Positions 52,530-64,000 are shown, numbered from the stretch's first letter. The stretch is 64,000 nt of DNA from Pegoplata infirma (GCA_963921195.1 OY992537.1:62298400-62362399), one strand, 5' to 3'. The notes: generated from the sequence alone by a model not told the origin. Numbers and translations: made by a program.

Positions 52530-53930
52530 CACCAGCCACTGCAAAATTATCATTTTACATTTTTTAGTTTTAGTTGTTCTATTTTCATACCCTTCAACTA
52601 CAGAATGAAGGTATAATAACTTTTTCATTGCGTATGTAACGTATCGAAAAATATCGTATTTACTTCAAAATTTGTTAAATAACCTAAATTTTGAGTATTT
52701 AAGTAAATTGAATTAATTTAATTATATTTGCATTTATCTATCTATCAATTTTTTATTTTGTTTTCAATTCCAAAGCCGGTTGTTGGTTTGAATTATTAAA
52801 TACTTGTTTATATTTTAACAGTTTTAATTACCTAGCAAATTTTTTAATGGCGCCAAAATATAAATATTTTATATTAAATATCTAAAGAAACAAAATTTCA
52901 TTATTTTTTTAAACTAAGAAATAAAGTTAGTAACACTAAATTTTCAATTAAAAAATTTTTATAAACATTAATCATCATTAAAAGTATAGAAAAATAATAA
53001 ACAAAAAATTTATAAAATTTTAAAAAGAACCATGTTGAAAAAATTTAAGAAAAATATTTAAAAAATTTATAATCAATCATAATTAGAAACTCATAAAAAA
53101 GACATAATGATATTGTCTTTTTGTTTATAAATTTAAAACGAAATCTAAAAAAATCGGCCTGTTTTCAAAAATTTTTATTTGTTAAAATAACAAAAAATTT
53201 AAGAAGATTAGTTTAAAAACAACAAAAAAATTTTAAACTAATAGTTTGCATAATGAAAAAAATGTTAAATATTTTTTAATATGCCTTAAAAATGTGTCGA
53301 TAAACATTTAAAGTGGTTAGTGGCTACACATTGAAAAAAAGAAACAAAAGACTTAAGACACAAACCTTTAAATAATGATTATTTAAACATCGTTTAATTT
53401 GCATGTTTTTTTTAGCTAAAACGTGTTTTCTTGTTTTCGCTAAGAACTTCCTTTAAGCATTTTATTTTATATACTTTATATATAAAATATTTTTAGCTCT
53501 TAGCATAAAATGACCTTTGCAATAAACTAAAGTTCATTGGTTTAAGGCATAGGAAGTAGTTAATCGAAAAAATTGTTAAATAAAAAATAAAAAACAAAAA
53601 TGTTTAAAATACCCAAAAAACAAATTAAATTTATTTAACAATTATGCAAATTTAATAGAGCTTTTAAAATATATCCACTTATATAATTTATAAATATTCC
53701 ATAAATTTGCATATTAAAAAATGAATTTAAGTGCAAGTTTTAGTTATGTCACTTAAAACGATATAGAAAACCAAACGGTGAACTAATTTTTGAAGCATGA
53801 TTTATTTTGTTTTTTTTTTTTTTTTTCTTTAAAAATGTAGTTTACAAAAAAGTTATTTTGAGAGAAGAAATTTAAGTGTTTCTTTAAAAATTATGTCATT
53901 TAAATTATGCGGTAAAAAAAATTATAATTT
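52530..53930. other. AT-rich stretch with a DINE 5' scrap
   Basis: 52585-52655 (ATACCCTTCAACTACAGAAT, GTATGTAACGTATCGAAAAA) is a decayed family A 5' end. ACAAAAGACTTAAGACACAA near 53343 is a solitary MITE end. The rest is unassigned. Confidence 0.5.
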
Positions 53931-54239
53931 ATTATGTTACAGAAAAAACCAGTAATTAAATTTAAAGTCTACTGGGCCGAACTTATGAATACCCTACACC
54001 AGGGCCACTTTGAGATATGGTGGAGCACACAAAGATTTGGGGCCCCGCTGAAAAGTAAAAAGTCGCATGACAAAAAAAAACATTCTTTTGGTCAAATTAA
54101 CATCATATTATTCCCTATTTTAAGAAAAAGCAACTAAAAACAATATTTTGAGTAGGGATATTCTAGCTCGAGGTAATTTTTCTTTACTAATTGAAATAAT
54201 GATTTTCGTGCAGAACAATTTGGGTTTTAATGAGACCTT
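53931..54239. other. Scraps of DINE and of the 59307 hairpin element
   Basis: 53960-54005 (CTACTGGGCCGAACTTATGA, ATACCCTACACCAG) is an antisense DINE 3' end. 54150-54215 (TTCTAGCTCGAGGTAATTTT) matches the arm end of the hairpin element at 59307. Confidence 0.5.
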
Positions 54240-55133
54240 TTCTATCTTAGATTCTGAAACTTTTCCTATACGAAAAATGTCTCAGAATCTAAGACTTTTT
54301 TTATACGAAAAATAACTCCGAATTTGAAACATTTTCTATACTAAAAATTTCTCAGAATCTAAAACTTTTTCCATACGAAAAATGTCTTTACATGTAAGAC
54401 TTTTTCTGTACGAAAAATTTCTCAGAATCTGAGACTTTATCTAAACGAAACATGTCTCAGAATCTAAGAACTTTTCTACGCGAAACAAGTCTCAGAATCT
54501 GCCACAATTTCTTTAGGAGAAATGTATCAGAATCCAAGAATATTTATATACGAAAAATGTCTCACAATCAGTATTTGAGATTTTTTTAAACGATAAACGT
54601 CTCAGATCTGAGACTTCTTCATTTATAAAAATGTCTCAGAATCTTAGACTTTTTCTATTCGAAAAATGACTCAGAATCTAAAAATTTTTCTATACGAAAA
54701 ATTTCTCAAAATAAAAAAATTTTTCAAAATGAAAAATGTCTCAGAATCTGAAACTTTTTCTATACGAAAAATGTCTCCGAATCAACCACAATTTCTTTAC
54801 GAAAAATATTTTATAATCTGAGAATATTTTAATATGAAAAATGTCTCAGCATTTGAGATTTATTTATGCAAAAAACGTCTCAGATCTAAGACTTCCTCAC
54901 TACGAAAAATATCTCAGAATCTAAGTCTTTCTCTATAAGAAAAATCTCAGAATCTAAAACTTTTTCTATATGAAAAAAACTCAGAATCTGAAACTTTTTC
55001 TATACTAATAATGTCTCAGAATCTAAAACTTTTTCCATACGAAAAATTTCTCAACATGTGAGACTTTTTCTATACGAAACATATCTCAGAATCTGAAACT
55101 TTTTCTATACGAAAAATGTCTTAGAATCTGAGA
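54240..55133 (+). repeat. Minisatellite array, fourth block, TATACG variant
   Basis: About 25 units with CTCAGAATCTGAAACTTTTT and CTATACGAAAAATG. The TATACG form replaces the TATAGG form of the 6 kb array, as in the reverse-oriented array at 19.7 kb. No frame. Confidence 0.85.
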
Positions 55134-56712
55134 CAACCAAATCCGGCTCAAAAATTCGGAAATTTTGCATACTTTATTTTAAAAATATTTAAAAAAAAAT
55201 CCAAAACAGCGATTTTGGTCCACACATCCTGATTTTTAAACATGAAAATTTTTTTTTATCCAAATTGGTCTCAAAAGTTGGAAAATGTTAAGTGTGTTAT
55301 CTAAAAAATATTAAAAAAACAAGTAAGAAAGTTATAGTCGACCAAGACCGACCATATGATACCCTACACCAGTGTTTTCCTGAAAATGGGTCCCAAGTCT
55401 AAAAATGAAGCGATTGGATCTGTCGTTTGTTAGATCTTTATTTAGTGTAGAAAACAAACACAGATCAAATTTTAGTGGAATTGTGTTAATTTTTTGTCAA
55501 TAGACCGATTTAACTGACTATCGTTCGAAATTTTTTATATGGGGGACTAATTTTAAGTCCAAAAATGGTCCAATTATATTCCGATTTGATTAGGTTACAA
55601 AAGTACACGTTTAACACCTAAAAATAAAATGTTTATCAAATATTTCCACTACCAGACTACCAGAAGGACCTACCCGATTTCTATGAAATTTGGAATGATG
55701 ATTCGCGCATACAAAATTTGATTACCTGCTAAATTTTAAAGCGATATCTATTATAATACGGTTATTAGGGTCATTTAAGCCGAATCCAAAGGGGCGTTTG
55801 TGTAGGGGCTAGGTCTTAACATGGACCGATTTTCTCCAATTTCAATAGCCTTCGTTGTTGGGCCAAAAGATGCTTAAGTTTCAAATTTTAAGTCAATTGA
55901 TTGAAAATTGCTACCTGTATTGTGCTTAAACCGATAGATGGACAGACGGACGGACGGACGGCCATCGCTAAATCGACTCAAAAAGTCATTCTGAGTCGAT
56001 CGGTATACTTGAAGGTAGGTCTAGGACCAATATTTCGGGTAGTAACAAACATCAGCACAAACTCATTATACCCTGTACCACAGAGTAGTGTAGGGTGTAT
56101 ATATAAAAAACGCGATTTTGGTTCAAAAATGCTGATCTGCGATTTTGGTTCACAGTTGCTGATCAACATTTTCGGACCAAAATCGTGTTTTTATATTTTT
56201 TAAATATTTTTTAGGTAACAAAAGTTAGAAAATGTTAAGTGTTTTATCTAAAAAATATTAAAAAAATATAAAGTTGCTGATCTGCGATTTTGGTTTACAG
56301 ATGGTGATCAGAATTTTGGACTAAAATCGTGTTTTCATATTTTTTTAATATTTTTTAGATAACAAACTTAACATTTTCCAACTTTTGAGACCAATTTGGA
56401 TAAAAAAAATATTTTTTATGTTTAAAAATCAGCATCTGGGGACTAAAATTACGGTCTTGGACTTTTTTAAAATATTTTTCCAATAAATTGCGCAAAATTT
56501 TCGAATTTTTGAGCCGGATTTGGTAAAAAATTTAGGACATGAATTTTGTTCAAAATGCATAATTTTTTTTTAACTTTGACCGCTTGTTGGCGACTGAAGA
56601 TGACCTGCAAAATTTTTTCATAATGTTTTCCCACAATTAGCTCTAACGTAGCCATCGTTTGGTAGGATAACGACCAGAAATTCCAAAATTTAAATTTAAC
56701 GGGACTCTCTAA
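55134..56712. mobile_element. Family E element E5, split by DINE C2
   Basis: CCAAATCCGGCTCAAAAATT at the left; the right end GTAGCCATCGTTTGGTAGG then AACGGGACTCTCTAATG. In between, GATTTTGGTCCACA and GCTGATCTGCGATTTTGG words recur in both orientations. The left terminus is lost in the minisatellite. Confidence 0.65.
55318..56104 (-). mobile_element. DINE-like element, family C, complete (C2)
   Basis: Minus strand: 5' TATATACACCCTACACTACT-type end at 56104, GTTTGTTACTACCCGAAATA, a CCGTCCGTCCGTCCGTCTG core, then CACTGGTGTAGGGTATCATA, hairpin GGTCGGTCTTGGTCGAC and TTACTTGTT at 55318. It serves as the undisturbed reference for C1. Confidence 0.85.
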
Positions 56713-56759
56713 TGTATATTTTTCAGTGTAAAAAAACCTTACTGTCATTTTTGTACAAA

Positions 56760-57200
56760 CAAAATTTTTTATTGCGTGTAATTTTTTTGTTTTTTTAAGT
56801 GTTAAAAAATTTCATTGTTATTTCTGTATAAACAATAATTTTTTTTTGAGTGTAAAATTTTTTTTAATGCAACATTTTTTTAGTTTTTAAAAAGATTGTT
56901 GGGTGACGAAAATATCTTGTAAAATATTCTTGTGGCTTACGAAAGTCTTTCAAAGAGTGTCAAGTGTGTTTTTCAACATGTTGGTTTGAGGTAAATCCAA
57001 TTTAAATTACACGATTTTGGTCATAACTTTTGAATCTCTGAACCGATTTTGCTGAAATTCAATACCAACCTTTTCTGAAGAATGAAAAATAGATATGCCT
57101 AGCCTCAACCGCCTCAGAATTGGCTTAAGAAAGATAGCTTGATTTCAACAGACTTAGCAACTTAGATGGACAGACGGATTATCATCGCTAGATTGTATTT
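56760..57200 (-). mobile_element. Diverged DINE family B copy (B8)
   Basis: ACTTTTGAATCTCTGAACCG, AATTCAATACCAACC, GATGGACAGACGGATTATCA and ATCGCTAGATTG run in antisense family B order. Both termini are decayed. Confidence 0.6.
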
Positions 57201-57679
57201 TAATTGAAATTTCCTAAAAAGTTTTTACTCAAACAAAATTTTTCTAGCCAGAAAAATATTTTACGCAGTGTTTTTGTCACAAAAAATTTTTAATCTCGAA
57301 AAATTTATTTTACAATAAAAAAAAATTTACTCAAAAAAAAAAAATTTTTTAAATTAACACAAAAAGTTTTTTCTTGTGAAAATTTTAATTGCTTACTAGG
57401 GCGTCCCGTCAAATCTAAACTTTGGAATTTCGTGTTGTAAATCCTGCCAAACGATGGCCACGTAAGAGCTAATTATGGTTAAATTTATGAAATAAATTTT
57501 GAAACCGGCAACCAGCGGTCAAAGTTGGAAAAAAATACGTATTTTGACTAAAATTCATGTCCGAATTTTTTAACCAGATCCGGCTCAAAAATTCGGAAAT
57601 TTTGCGTAGTTTTTTGGAAAAATATTAAAAAAAAAACCAAAACCACGCTTTTGGTTTACAGATGCTGATTTTTAAACAT

Positions 57680-58451
57680 AACAAGTAGAAAAGTTAAATT
57701 GGACTTGGCCGAATCTATGAATACCCTCCACAATGCCCTTTGTAAGTTATAGTAAATTTTCTAAAGTGAAAAAATAACATTTTTGATTAGAAATATTTGA
57801 TTTTGTGTAAAAAACTTTTTTTTAAACTAATTTAAAAAAAAAATAATAATAATTTACTAATTTTATTTTGAGTGTAAAATTTTTTTCGAGTGTATTTTTT
57901 TTTTTTTTAATGTAAAAATATTTTTGAGTGACAAAAATGCGTTGTAAAATATTTTTTTGACTTGCCAATATTTTTAAAACATGTTTAACGGGTTTTCAAC
58001 ACGTGAATTTAAGGTGAGGCGAATCTGAAATTTACGGTTTTGCTAATAACTTTTGAACCACTGGACCGATTTGACTGATATTCAATACGAGCCAGACCAG
58101 GGGAATGAAAAAATTTATATGTTAAGCTTCAGCATCCTCAGAATTGCCTTTAGAAAATTATCGTTTTTTATCTCGCAAATTCGTAAAAAACCCCTGCCGA
58201 AATTCACTATTTTGCTCATAACTTTTGAACCACTGAACCGATTTCGGTAAATGCCCAACATATGTGCCAAACTTAAGGAGTCTTCGTAAAGTCAACAGAC
58301 AGACAGACGGACGGACACCGCTAGATCCTCTTAGAATCGAACGAAGATCATGAATATATATACTTTATGGGGTCTTAGACCAATATTTTGAGGTGTTACA
58401 AACGGAATGACAAACTTATATATACCCTCTATCACTAGAGTGGAGGGTATA
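57680..58451 (-). mobile_element. DINE-1-like element, family B (B4)
   Basis: From AACAAGTAGAAAAGTTAAAT and TATGAATACCCTCCACAATG at the left to CACTAGAGTGGAGGGTATA at the right, antisense. The core is short (CAGACAGACAGACGGACGG). Inserted in E6 between AAACAT and AAAATAAT. Confidence 0.85.
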
Positions 58452-58653
58452 AAAATAATTTTTTGTCCAAATTGGTCCCAAAAGTTTGAAAATGCTAAGT
58501 ATGCTACGTAAAAAATATAAAAACAAGATTTTGGACCAATAATGCTGGTCAATCAGCACCTGTGAACCAAAATCGCTGATCAGCATTTTTGGACCAAAAT
58601 TGCGTTTTTATATTTTTAGTATTTTTTAGATATTTTGAGACCAATGTGAATAA

Positions 58654-59187
58654 AAACAAGTCAGAGTGTTACATTCGGCTGTGCCGAATCTTTTATACCC
58701 TCCAAAATGTAAAAAAAATATTTAAAAAAATCCAGGGGCGTCTTTTTTTTGGGGGGAGAGGGTTGGTGGGAGACGTTAGGGGGCAGCTTCCCCTTGCGAT
58801 TTTGAACTTCTTCTGAGAAAAGAATGTGGCATTTGCTTACCAAAAGTACAAATATCTCTGCGAAAAATGCGGTTTTTCTTGGGTTGGTTTAGTTCTCCAA
58901 AGGGGAACTTTTTTCCCCTTGGTTCGATTTTGCCCATTTCCGAACTTAACCTGCCTAGGAATATAAGACATATTCGTGCCAAACTTCGGAAGTCTAGCTC
59001 TTTTATTTTGGACTGTATCGTGTCCTCTACAGACGGACAGACGGACGGACGGACATCGCTACAATGTCTTAGAATCGATCACTGATCAATAAAATATATG
59101 CTTTATGGGGTTCTAGACCGATATTTCGATGCGTTACACACGGAATGACAAAGTGAGTATACCCCCATACTATGGTTGGAGGGTATA
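58654..59187 (-). mobile_element. DINE-1-like element, family A (A8)
   Basis: AACAAGTCAGAGTG and hairpin ATTCGGCTGTGCCGAAT at the left, TACCCCCATACTATGGTTGG and AGGGTATA at the right, antisense. The GGGCGTGG block is deleted. Frames at 58589, 58661, 58776 and 58867 are DINE by-products. Confidence 0.85.
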
Positions 59188-59250
59188 ATAATTTTTATGT
59201 TTAAAAATCAGCATCTCTTGACCAAAATCGCGGTTTTAGAATTTTTTGGA

Positions 59251-59306
59251 AATGAAACAAGTCCTGCACTTGATCCCAGGGGATTTAAAAATGTTGGTTT
59301 TTTTAA
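59251..59306 (+). mobile_element. DINE family A scrap
   Basis: GTCCTGCACTTGATCCCAGG matches the family A middle block (AAGTTCAAGGTCCTGCACTT at 32215). Confidence 0.45.
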
Positions 59307-59897
59307 GGATGTTTATTCTGGCTCGAGGTCATTATTTTCTTTACTAATTAAAACCATGATATTCTCATAGCATAATTTTAAAGAAAATTATTTTTTTGTT
59401 TTAAATTTATTTATGTTGGTCATTTTTGCAAGACTTAATCGACACGTGTTTCGGAATTTGTCAAGATTCCATTGTCAAGATTATTTAGCAAAAATTTAAA
59501 CGATTTACTTCAAAGTAGCAAACGAGTCTAATGACAAATCGTTTGTGCACAAACTGGTTATTGACAATCGTTGCCTTACTAGTATAGTACAATTTCTTCG
59601 TCTTTCTAATTCACATTGTGGATAGAGTCGAATATGTTCTTACACTTTAGTTTGTGCACAAACGATTTGTCATTAGACTCGTTTGATACTTTGTAGTAAA
59701 TCGTTTCTATTTTTGCTAAATAATCTTGACAATGGAATCTTGACAAATTCCGAAACACGTGTCGATTAAGTCTTGCAAAAATGACCAACATAAATAAATT
59801 TAAAACAAAAAAATAATTTTCTTGAAAATTATGCTATGAGAATATCATGGTTTTAATTAGTAAAGAAAATAATGACCTCGAGCCAGAATAAACATCC
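59307..59897. mobile_element. Hairpin element, 0.59 kb, arms of about 255 bp
   Basis: GGATGTTTATTCTGGCTCGA at the left and TCGAGCCAGAATAAACATCC at the right are exact complements. The arms stay nearly identical through ACACGTGTTTCGGAATTTGT and TTTGTGCACAAAC to a loop of about 80 bp (59565-59644). Frames on either strand here are mirror artefacts. A truncated relative lies at 54150. Confidence 0.85.
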
Positions 59898-60540
59898 TCA
59901 AAATATAATATTTTAAAGGTCGAATAAAACAATTTTTATTTTTTAATAAAAATTAATCAGAAATTGGTTTTTTTAGTCGGCCCCCTTTTGTGGGCGTGGA
60001 TATTAAAAATATATTTAAATATTGATAAAACTTTATTACTTTTTTGCAGATATGTACTACATTTCTACACATTGCTACAAAATAAAACACCTACCATTTT
60101 GCAGTTTTGTCACGAATGTGTCTTGATGTAGGTTAAGTTCAGAGTTTGGCAAAATCGGTTGAGGGGGGAAGAAGTTCCCCCCGAAGAACTAAGTCAACCC
60201 CAGGAAAACACAATTTTTAAATGGTTTTTGTATATTTGTTCAACAAACGTACCATTTTTATTCTTTACAAAGTTCATGGACCAGCCCTTGGTCCAACGAG
60301 ATTATGAAATGACGGTCCGCCCCCTTTTTGGGAGCGTGGTTGCAGAAAATACGGAAAATTATTGCAGAAAATAATAAAATTAATAATATATTTGAATTAT
60401 TTCAACAACAATTTGAGGGTAAAATAAGGTGATGGTCCTGAACTTGGATCGATGTGATTAGAAAAAGTGTTTTTTTTGGAGAGACGGGTGAGGAATGTGT
60501 CTCAAAAAAACGCCCTCCCGAATTTGTTTGTAATTTGTTT
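59898..60540 (+). mobile_element. Rearranged DINE family A fragments
   Basis: 59975-60020 (CCCCCTTTTGTGGGCGTGGA) precedes 60110-60370, which holds GTCACGAATGTGTCTTGATG, GGCAAAATCGG, GAAGAACTAAGTCAACC and CGCCCCCTTTTTGGGAGCGT. The order is not that of one element, so at least two copies or a rearrangement. Confidence 0.55.
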
Positions 60541-62308
60541 GTTTATTAATTTTAGTTAAATTATAACAAGTTTTACTAACTACTGTTTTTTGAGTGTTTC
60601 TCTCCAAAACTTTATAACGTAATATTTATAAATCTAAAATTTTAAATTCAAATAATCAAAAATTTTTGTTTGACTATGTACATAAATAAAAAAAAAAATA
60701 TATTTACTTAACACAACCTACTTTTTTTATATAAATTTTTAAAACAAATTGACCAAAAAAAAATTTATAAAAAAAATGTTTAACTATAATAACAACAATG
60801 TATTGATGCCAAACCAGAAGAAGTAACTAACCAGCATAAAAACCAAAAACAAAATAAATTTCACTTTCATTTCACGTTCATACTTATAAAAATAAAAATA
60901 TCATAAAAAATAAAAATATTCAACAAATACAGACGCAAAAATCAAAAAAAAAATAATTTTTTTTTTGCCAAAAAAAAAAGGTTTGTTTAACATACATTTA
61001 ACAAAAAGAAAGATGAACAGTTGGTCATCATTTAATAAATTAAATATTATTTAATCAAAAATTATGTCAAACTATAAAAAAAATAAAATAAAACATGCTA
61101 ATTTTTTTTTCATTTTTTGTAGTGATGTGAAATATTTGTTTAAGTTTTTGTTGATTATGTTGATTAAATTTTTTCAAAAAGATTTTTGTGTTGAAATATT
61201 TTTGTTTAAATGTTAATAGTTAAATAAACATAACTTCCTCAAAGATAAAGCCTAAATTTATTAATTGATTTAATTAAATAAAGCTGTTTTCTTTGTATAT
61301 TTCTTTAAAGTTTTTTAAAATTAATTAGTTAGTTAAATGCTGTTTTTTGAGAGATGGTGTTGGTATTATGAAATATATTTTTTTGTCGATTTGCATGATC
61401 ATGTTATTAACGAAAGTTTTTGTATATTTGTTTACAAAGTTTTTGTTAATGCTAATTAATGTAAAAAAAATATCTGGGATTTAATATAAAAATAAATTAT
61501 ATAAAAAAAATTTAACTTATATTTGTCTGGGTTAAAAAAAAAATGTTGTTTAAAAAAGTTTCACTTATCCTGTATTGAAGTATTTCATCACCAGATCATT
61601 ACCCTCAATTGTTTTTACAGTATTTTTCATCAACATTTAAAATGTATGATATTTTACAATTTTAATTTTTAATATAAATCGTTTTCTATGAAAATGTGTT
61701 CCCCAAAAATTCTCCTGTGTATATAAGTTTTTCTTCCGATTTTGAGCCCATTTGACTACAGGAAACATTTATCACGAGGATAAATTAAGGGTTCTCTTCT
61801 GCCCCCCATTTCCCGCCCCATTTTCAAAATACTGTACAGCTTTTCACTCTTTGGAGCAATACTAAATTTATTATTGCTTTAACAATAAATTTAAATCCGT
61901 GATTTATTGCTTATTACAAATGTTCGTTTCTTAAATCTTTTGTTTTTTTAAAAAAAATTTTATCATTTACAATAAATTGTATAATTTAATCTTCTAAAAA
62001 ATTCCATTTTAATTTTTAAATAAAAATAAAATCTTCTAAAAAAGTTAAATGATGTTTTATAGTAAAGAGAATTCAAAACCTGTCATCAATTGTTGTCAAA
62101 TAACCTTTAATATAACATGAATCAGACTCTCAATATTTCCAAGAACTTTAAATGAAGTTCAATAACATTGAAAAATACAACAAATTTTATTTTTCTGACC
62201 AAAACAATTTGGTTTTACCAATGAGTATACTTTTAAATGATAAATGGTGTCGCCAAAGGAGGCAATATACAATGAGGATTTTATTAAATATTTATTGTAA
62301 ATAAAATA
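60541..62308. other. AT-rich stretch, nothing recognised
   Basis: A solitary GTTTCTTAAATCTTTTGTTT end lies near 61926, and GCCCCCCATTTCCCGCCCCA near 61801 is the only GC-rich spot. No supported gene. Confidence 0.45.
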
Positions 62309-62310
62309 TA

Positions 62311-62655
62311 CAGGGTGATTCGACCCTCCTAATTTCACTAGTGTATTTCTTGTTTCATTTTGTGAAAAAAATGTTCACTACGACCATCCCCGATGATGCA
62401 AGTGTGAGAAATGTTATTGATTCTGAAAGGCTTCAGAAAGACCTTTAAAACAAGCCCAAAAACAAAACAATCCAACCACTGGTTCAGAAGTTAGCAATTT
62501 TACACTACTACCCTCCAACCTACAATCCGAAAATTTTCAAACCGATGCAATTTCGCACACTTGCATTTTCGGGGATGGTCGTAGTGGATTTTTTTCATGA
62601 AATGAGCCAAGGAATACGCTGATGAAATTCGGCGGGTCATGACTGAATCACCCTG
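62311..62655. mobile_element. MITE with CAGGGTGATTC ends, TA target duplication
   Basis: CAGGGTGATTCGACCC at the left and GACTGAATCACCCTG at the right, with TA outside both (62309-10, 62656-57). Arms pair over CACTACGACCATCCCCGA and its complement. Ends of this kind and a TA target fit the Tc1/mariner group. No transposase; 345 bp. Confidence 0.85.
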
Positions 62656-62727
62656 TATAACAACTAAGCAAAAACTTTTTTTAAATTTCCACTAAAAGTT
62701 TTGAAGAATTTAAAACTTTTTTTTTAA

Positions 62728-63320
62728 ATGTTGTTTTTTTATTTTTAGTACCAAAAGGTACATAAAAATAAAATGTATTTATTCGGCCTTTATATATGTA
62801 TATATATTCGATTAGAGTTTTATTCTAGTTCGAGGCCCAAAAATATTTCTATTTATGATATTGTCATAATAGAGTATTTTTAATTTATTGCTTTAAAAAA
62901 GTTACTATCTCATAGTATGTCTGTACTGATCAGTTTCATCCCCACTAAAGGAATCTTCAGCAGACTTTAGAGAATCATCGTTGGTCAATCAAACATCAAA
63001 CCAGACATAATATTTGATATATTTCCCAAGTTATATGAGAAGTACTATTATGAAGGTCCGAAATCTGTTTTCCAACAAAAATAACTCTTTTAAAGCAAAA
63101 ATTGTATATATTAAATCACCGTCGGTAACTATTAATATATGTGTTGCTGTTATTTTACAATAACAACAGTGCCTAACCAAACAATAGTGTTGGTAGGATA
63201 AGTCGTACTAAACTTTGTGTTAAATGTTGTTTTTTTATTTTTAGTACCAAAAGGTACATAAAAATAAAATGTATTTATTCGGCCTTTATATATGTATATA
63301 TATTCGATTAGAGTTTTATT
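62728..63320 (+). repeat. Direct repeat of about 97 bp, spaced 495 bp
   Basis: Copies at about 62728-62824 and 63223-63319 share AATGTTGTTTTTTTATTTTT, AGTACCAAAAGGTACATAAA and TTCGGCCTTTATATATGTAT with no difference noticed. The palindrome GTACCAAAAGGTAC is inside. The 398 bp between them has no frame. Either a recent segmental duplication or the ends of an unknown element. Confidence 0.75.
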
Positions 63321-64000
63321 CTTTAACTTTTTTTTTAATTTTTATAATTTTTACTATCAAAAGCATCACATCATTTCTTGGCGCCCAACTTGGGGATACC
63401 CGAAAGTCGTTTTTATTCAGTTTAATCAGAATAACAATTTTAAAAAAGTAATTTTGTTTGATGAACTATTAAAAATTAAAAAAAAAAAAAAAAAGATTTA
63501 TTAGTGATGAACTAGTTAATGAATTTAGTGATAAACTGTTCAAAATTAAATAATATTAAAAATCTGCACTAAATTTTTTTTTAAATTAACTGAATAATCA
63601 AATGAATCAGCACTTTATTATTTTCAAGAAATTAAATTGGAGCTAAAGCACACTCAAAAAAATTTTATTGTTTTTGAGAAATACAAATTGGTTTTACCAA
63701 TGAGTTGTGACAATACTTATTGGTAAAACCAAACAACTTCTTAACCCTTGGACCGATCTTTTTTTTTTTTTTTTTTGAAAGTTAGCTTGTTTTTAGACTT
63801 TTTAGATTTTTAGTTATTCATATGCGAATCAGACAAATATGGTATCAAAAAAATACCATTAAAAATCTATTTAGTAGTGCAAAAATCGTGTCCAAACATT
63901 TTAAATTTTTCGACTGGAAGCTTTGAGTTTCAGAAACGATTTTAAAACTTTATTTAAATTCAAATAATTTACAATTTTTGACTGCAATGTTTGCAGATGT
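63321..64000. other. AT-rich end of the window with a possible MITE start
   Basis: CACTCAAAAAAATTTTATTG at 63651 looks like the left end of a CACTC-type MITE running off the window. GGTTTTACCAATGAGT at 63693 pairs with TATTGGTAAAACC at 63718. Frames at 63269 and 63292 are A/T artefacts. Confidence 0.45.

Larger units (their letters stand above)
57401..59250. mobile_element. Family E element E6, split by two DINEs
   Basis: The left end AGGGCGTCCCGTCAAATCTA is the clearest family E terminus in the window. It is followed by ACGATGGCCACG and CCGGCAACCAGCGGTCAAAG. Interior pieces at 58453-58650 and 59189-59250 continue each other once DINE B4 and DINE A8 are removed. The right terminus is missing. 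Confidence 0.7.

Noticed and set aside
59606..59791. 61-codon minus frame (LNRHVFRNLSRFHC)
   Set aside because: Lies in the loop and arm of the hairpin element; the mirror arm gives the same residues.

Overview
The window is AT-rich eukaryotic DNA, with long A/T runs and very few open frames. Its dominant repeats are DINE-1/INE-1-like non-autonomous Helitron (Helentron-type) elements: they start TATACCC, carry a GTCC/GTCT microsatellite and end with a hairpin followed by CTTGTT. Together with a BEL/Pao LTR element, Tc1-like and hAT-like relics, this points to a fly (Diptera). A calyptrate fly is my guess, but nothing here fixes the species. I see no host protein-coding gene in the 64 kb. Almost every open frame of 60-130 codons is a by-product of low-complexity or repeat DNA.

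Layout. 0-9.7 kb: diverged DINE copies, a hAT-type MITE, a polypurine tract and a 1.6 kb minisatellite. 9.7-13.8 kb: an inverted-repeat element (family E) opened by a MITE, which was opened by two DINE copies, one of which was opened by a 5'-truncated non-LTR retrotransposon. 14-18 kb: a DINE copy split by a 3.3 kb insertion that holds a 2.1 kb foldback element and a tRNA-derived SINE. 18.8-22.3 kb: a hairpin element and a second minisatellite array (opposite orientation) broken by two TA-flanked MITEs and a DINE. 23.1-24.8 kb: a palindromic Tc1-like relic. 25.4-28.9 kb: a repeat-built element (family D) with a palindromic MITE and a hAT MITE inside. 30.2-30.8 kb: a composite SINE plus antisense-DINE retroposon with a 13-bp target duplication.

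33.6-40.8 kb is a three-level nest: family E contains foldback element F, which contains an intact BEL/Pao element with identical 440-bp LTRs and a TCTAA target duplication. Its single 934-codon frame carries Gag zinc knuckles followed by recognisable but collapsed protease, reverse transcriptase and integrase blocks whose catalytic positions are substituted. 40.8-49.7 kb: nested DINE families A and C, a 1.5 kb MITE with coding-like lysine/alanine-rich segments, a four-unit tandem array, and more DINE/MITE nests. 49.7-60.4 kb: two further minisatellite arrays, family E copies opened by DINEs, and a 0.6 kb hairpin element. 60.4-64 kb: mostly featureless AT-rich DNA with one CAGGGTG-ended MITE and a 0.5 kb-spaced direct repeat.

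The pieces do not form a pathway. The window is a transposon graveyard with a readable insertion order, and one very young passenger: the BEL-derived element, which looks non-autonomous and must borrow enzymes to move. The most unusual signals are that dead-but-open BEL frame, the composite retroposon, the co-varying ends of three DINE families, and a dispersed double-dyad minisatellite that repeatedly hosts insertions.
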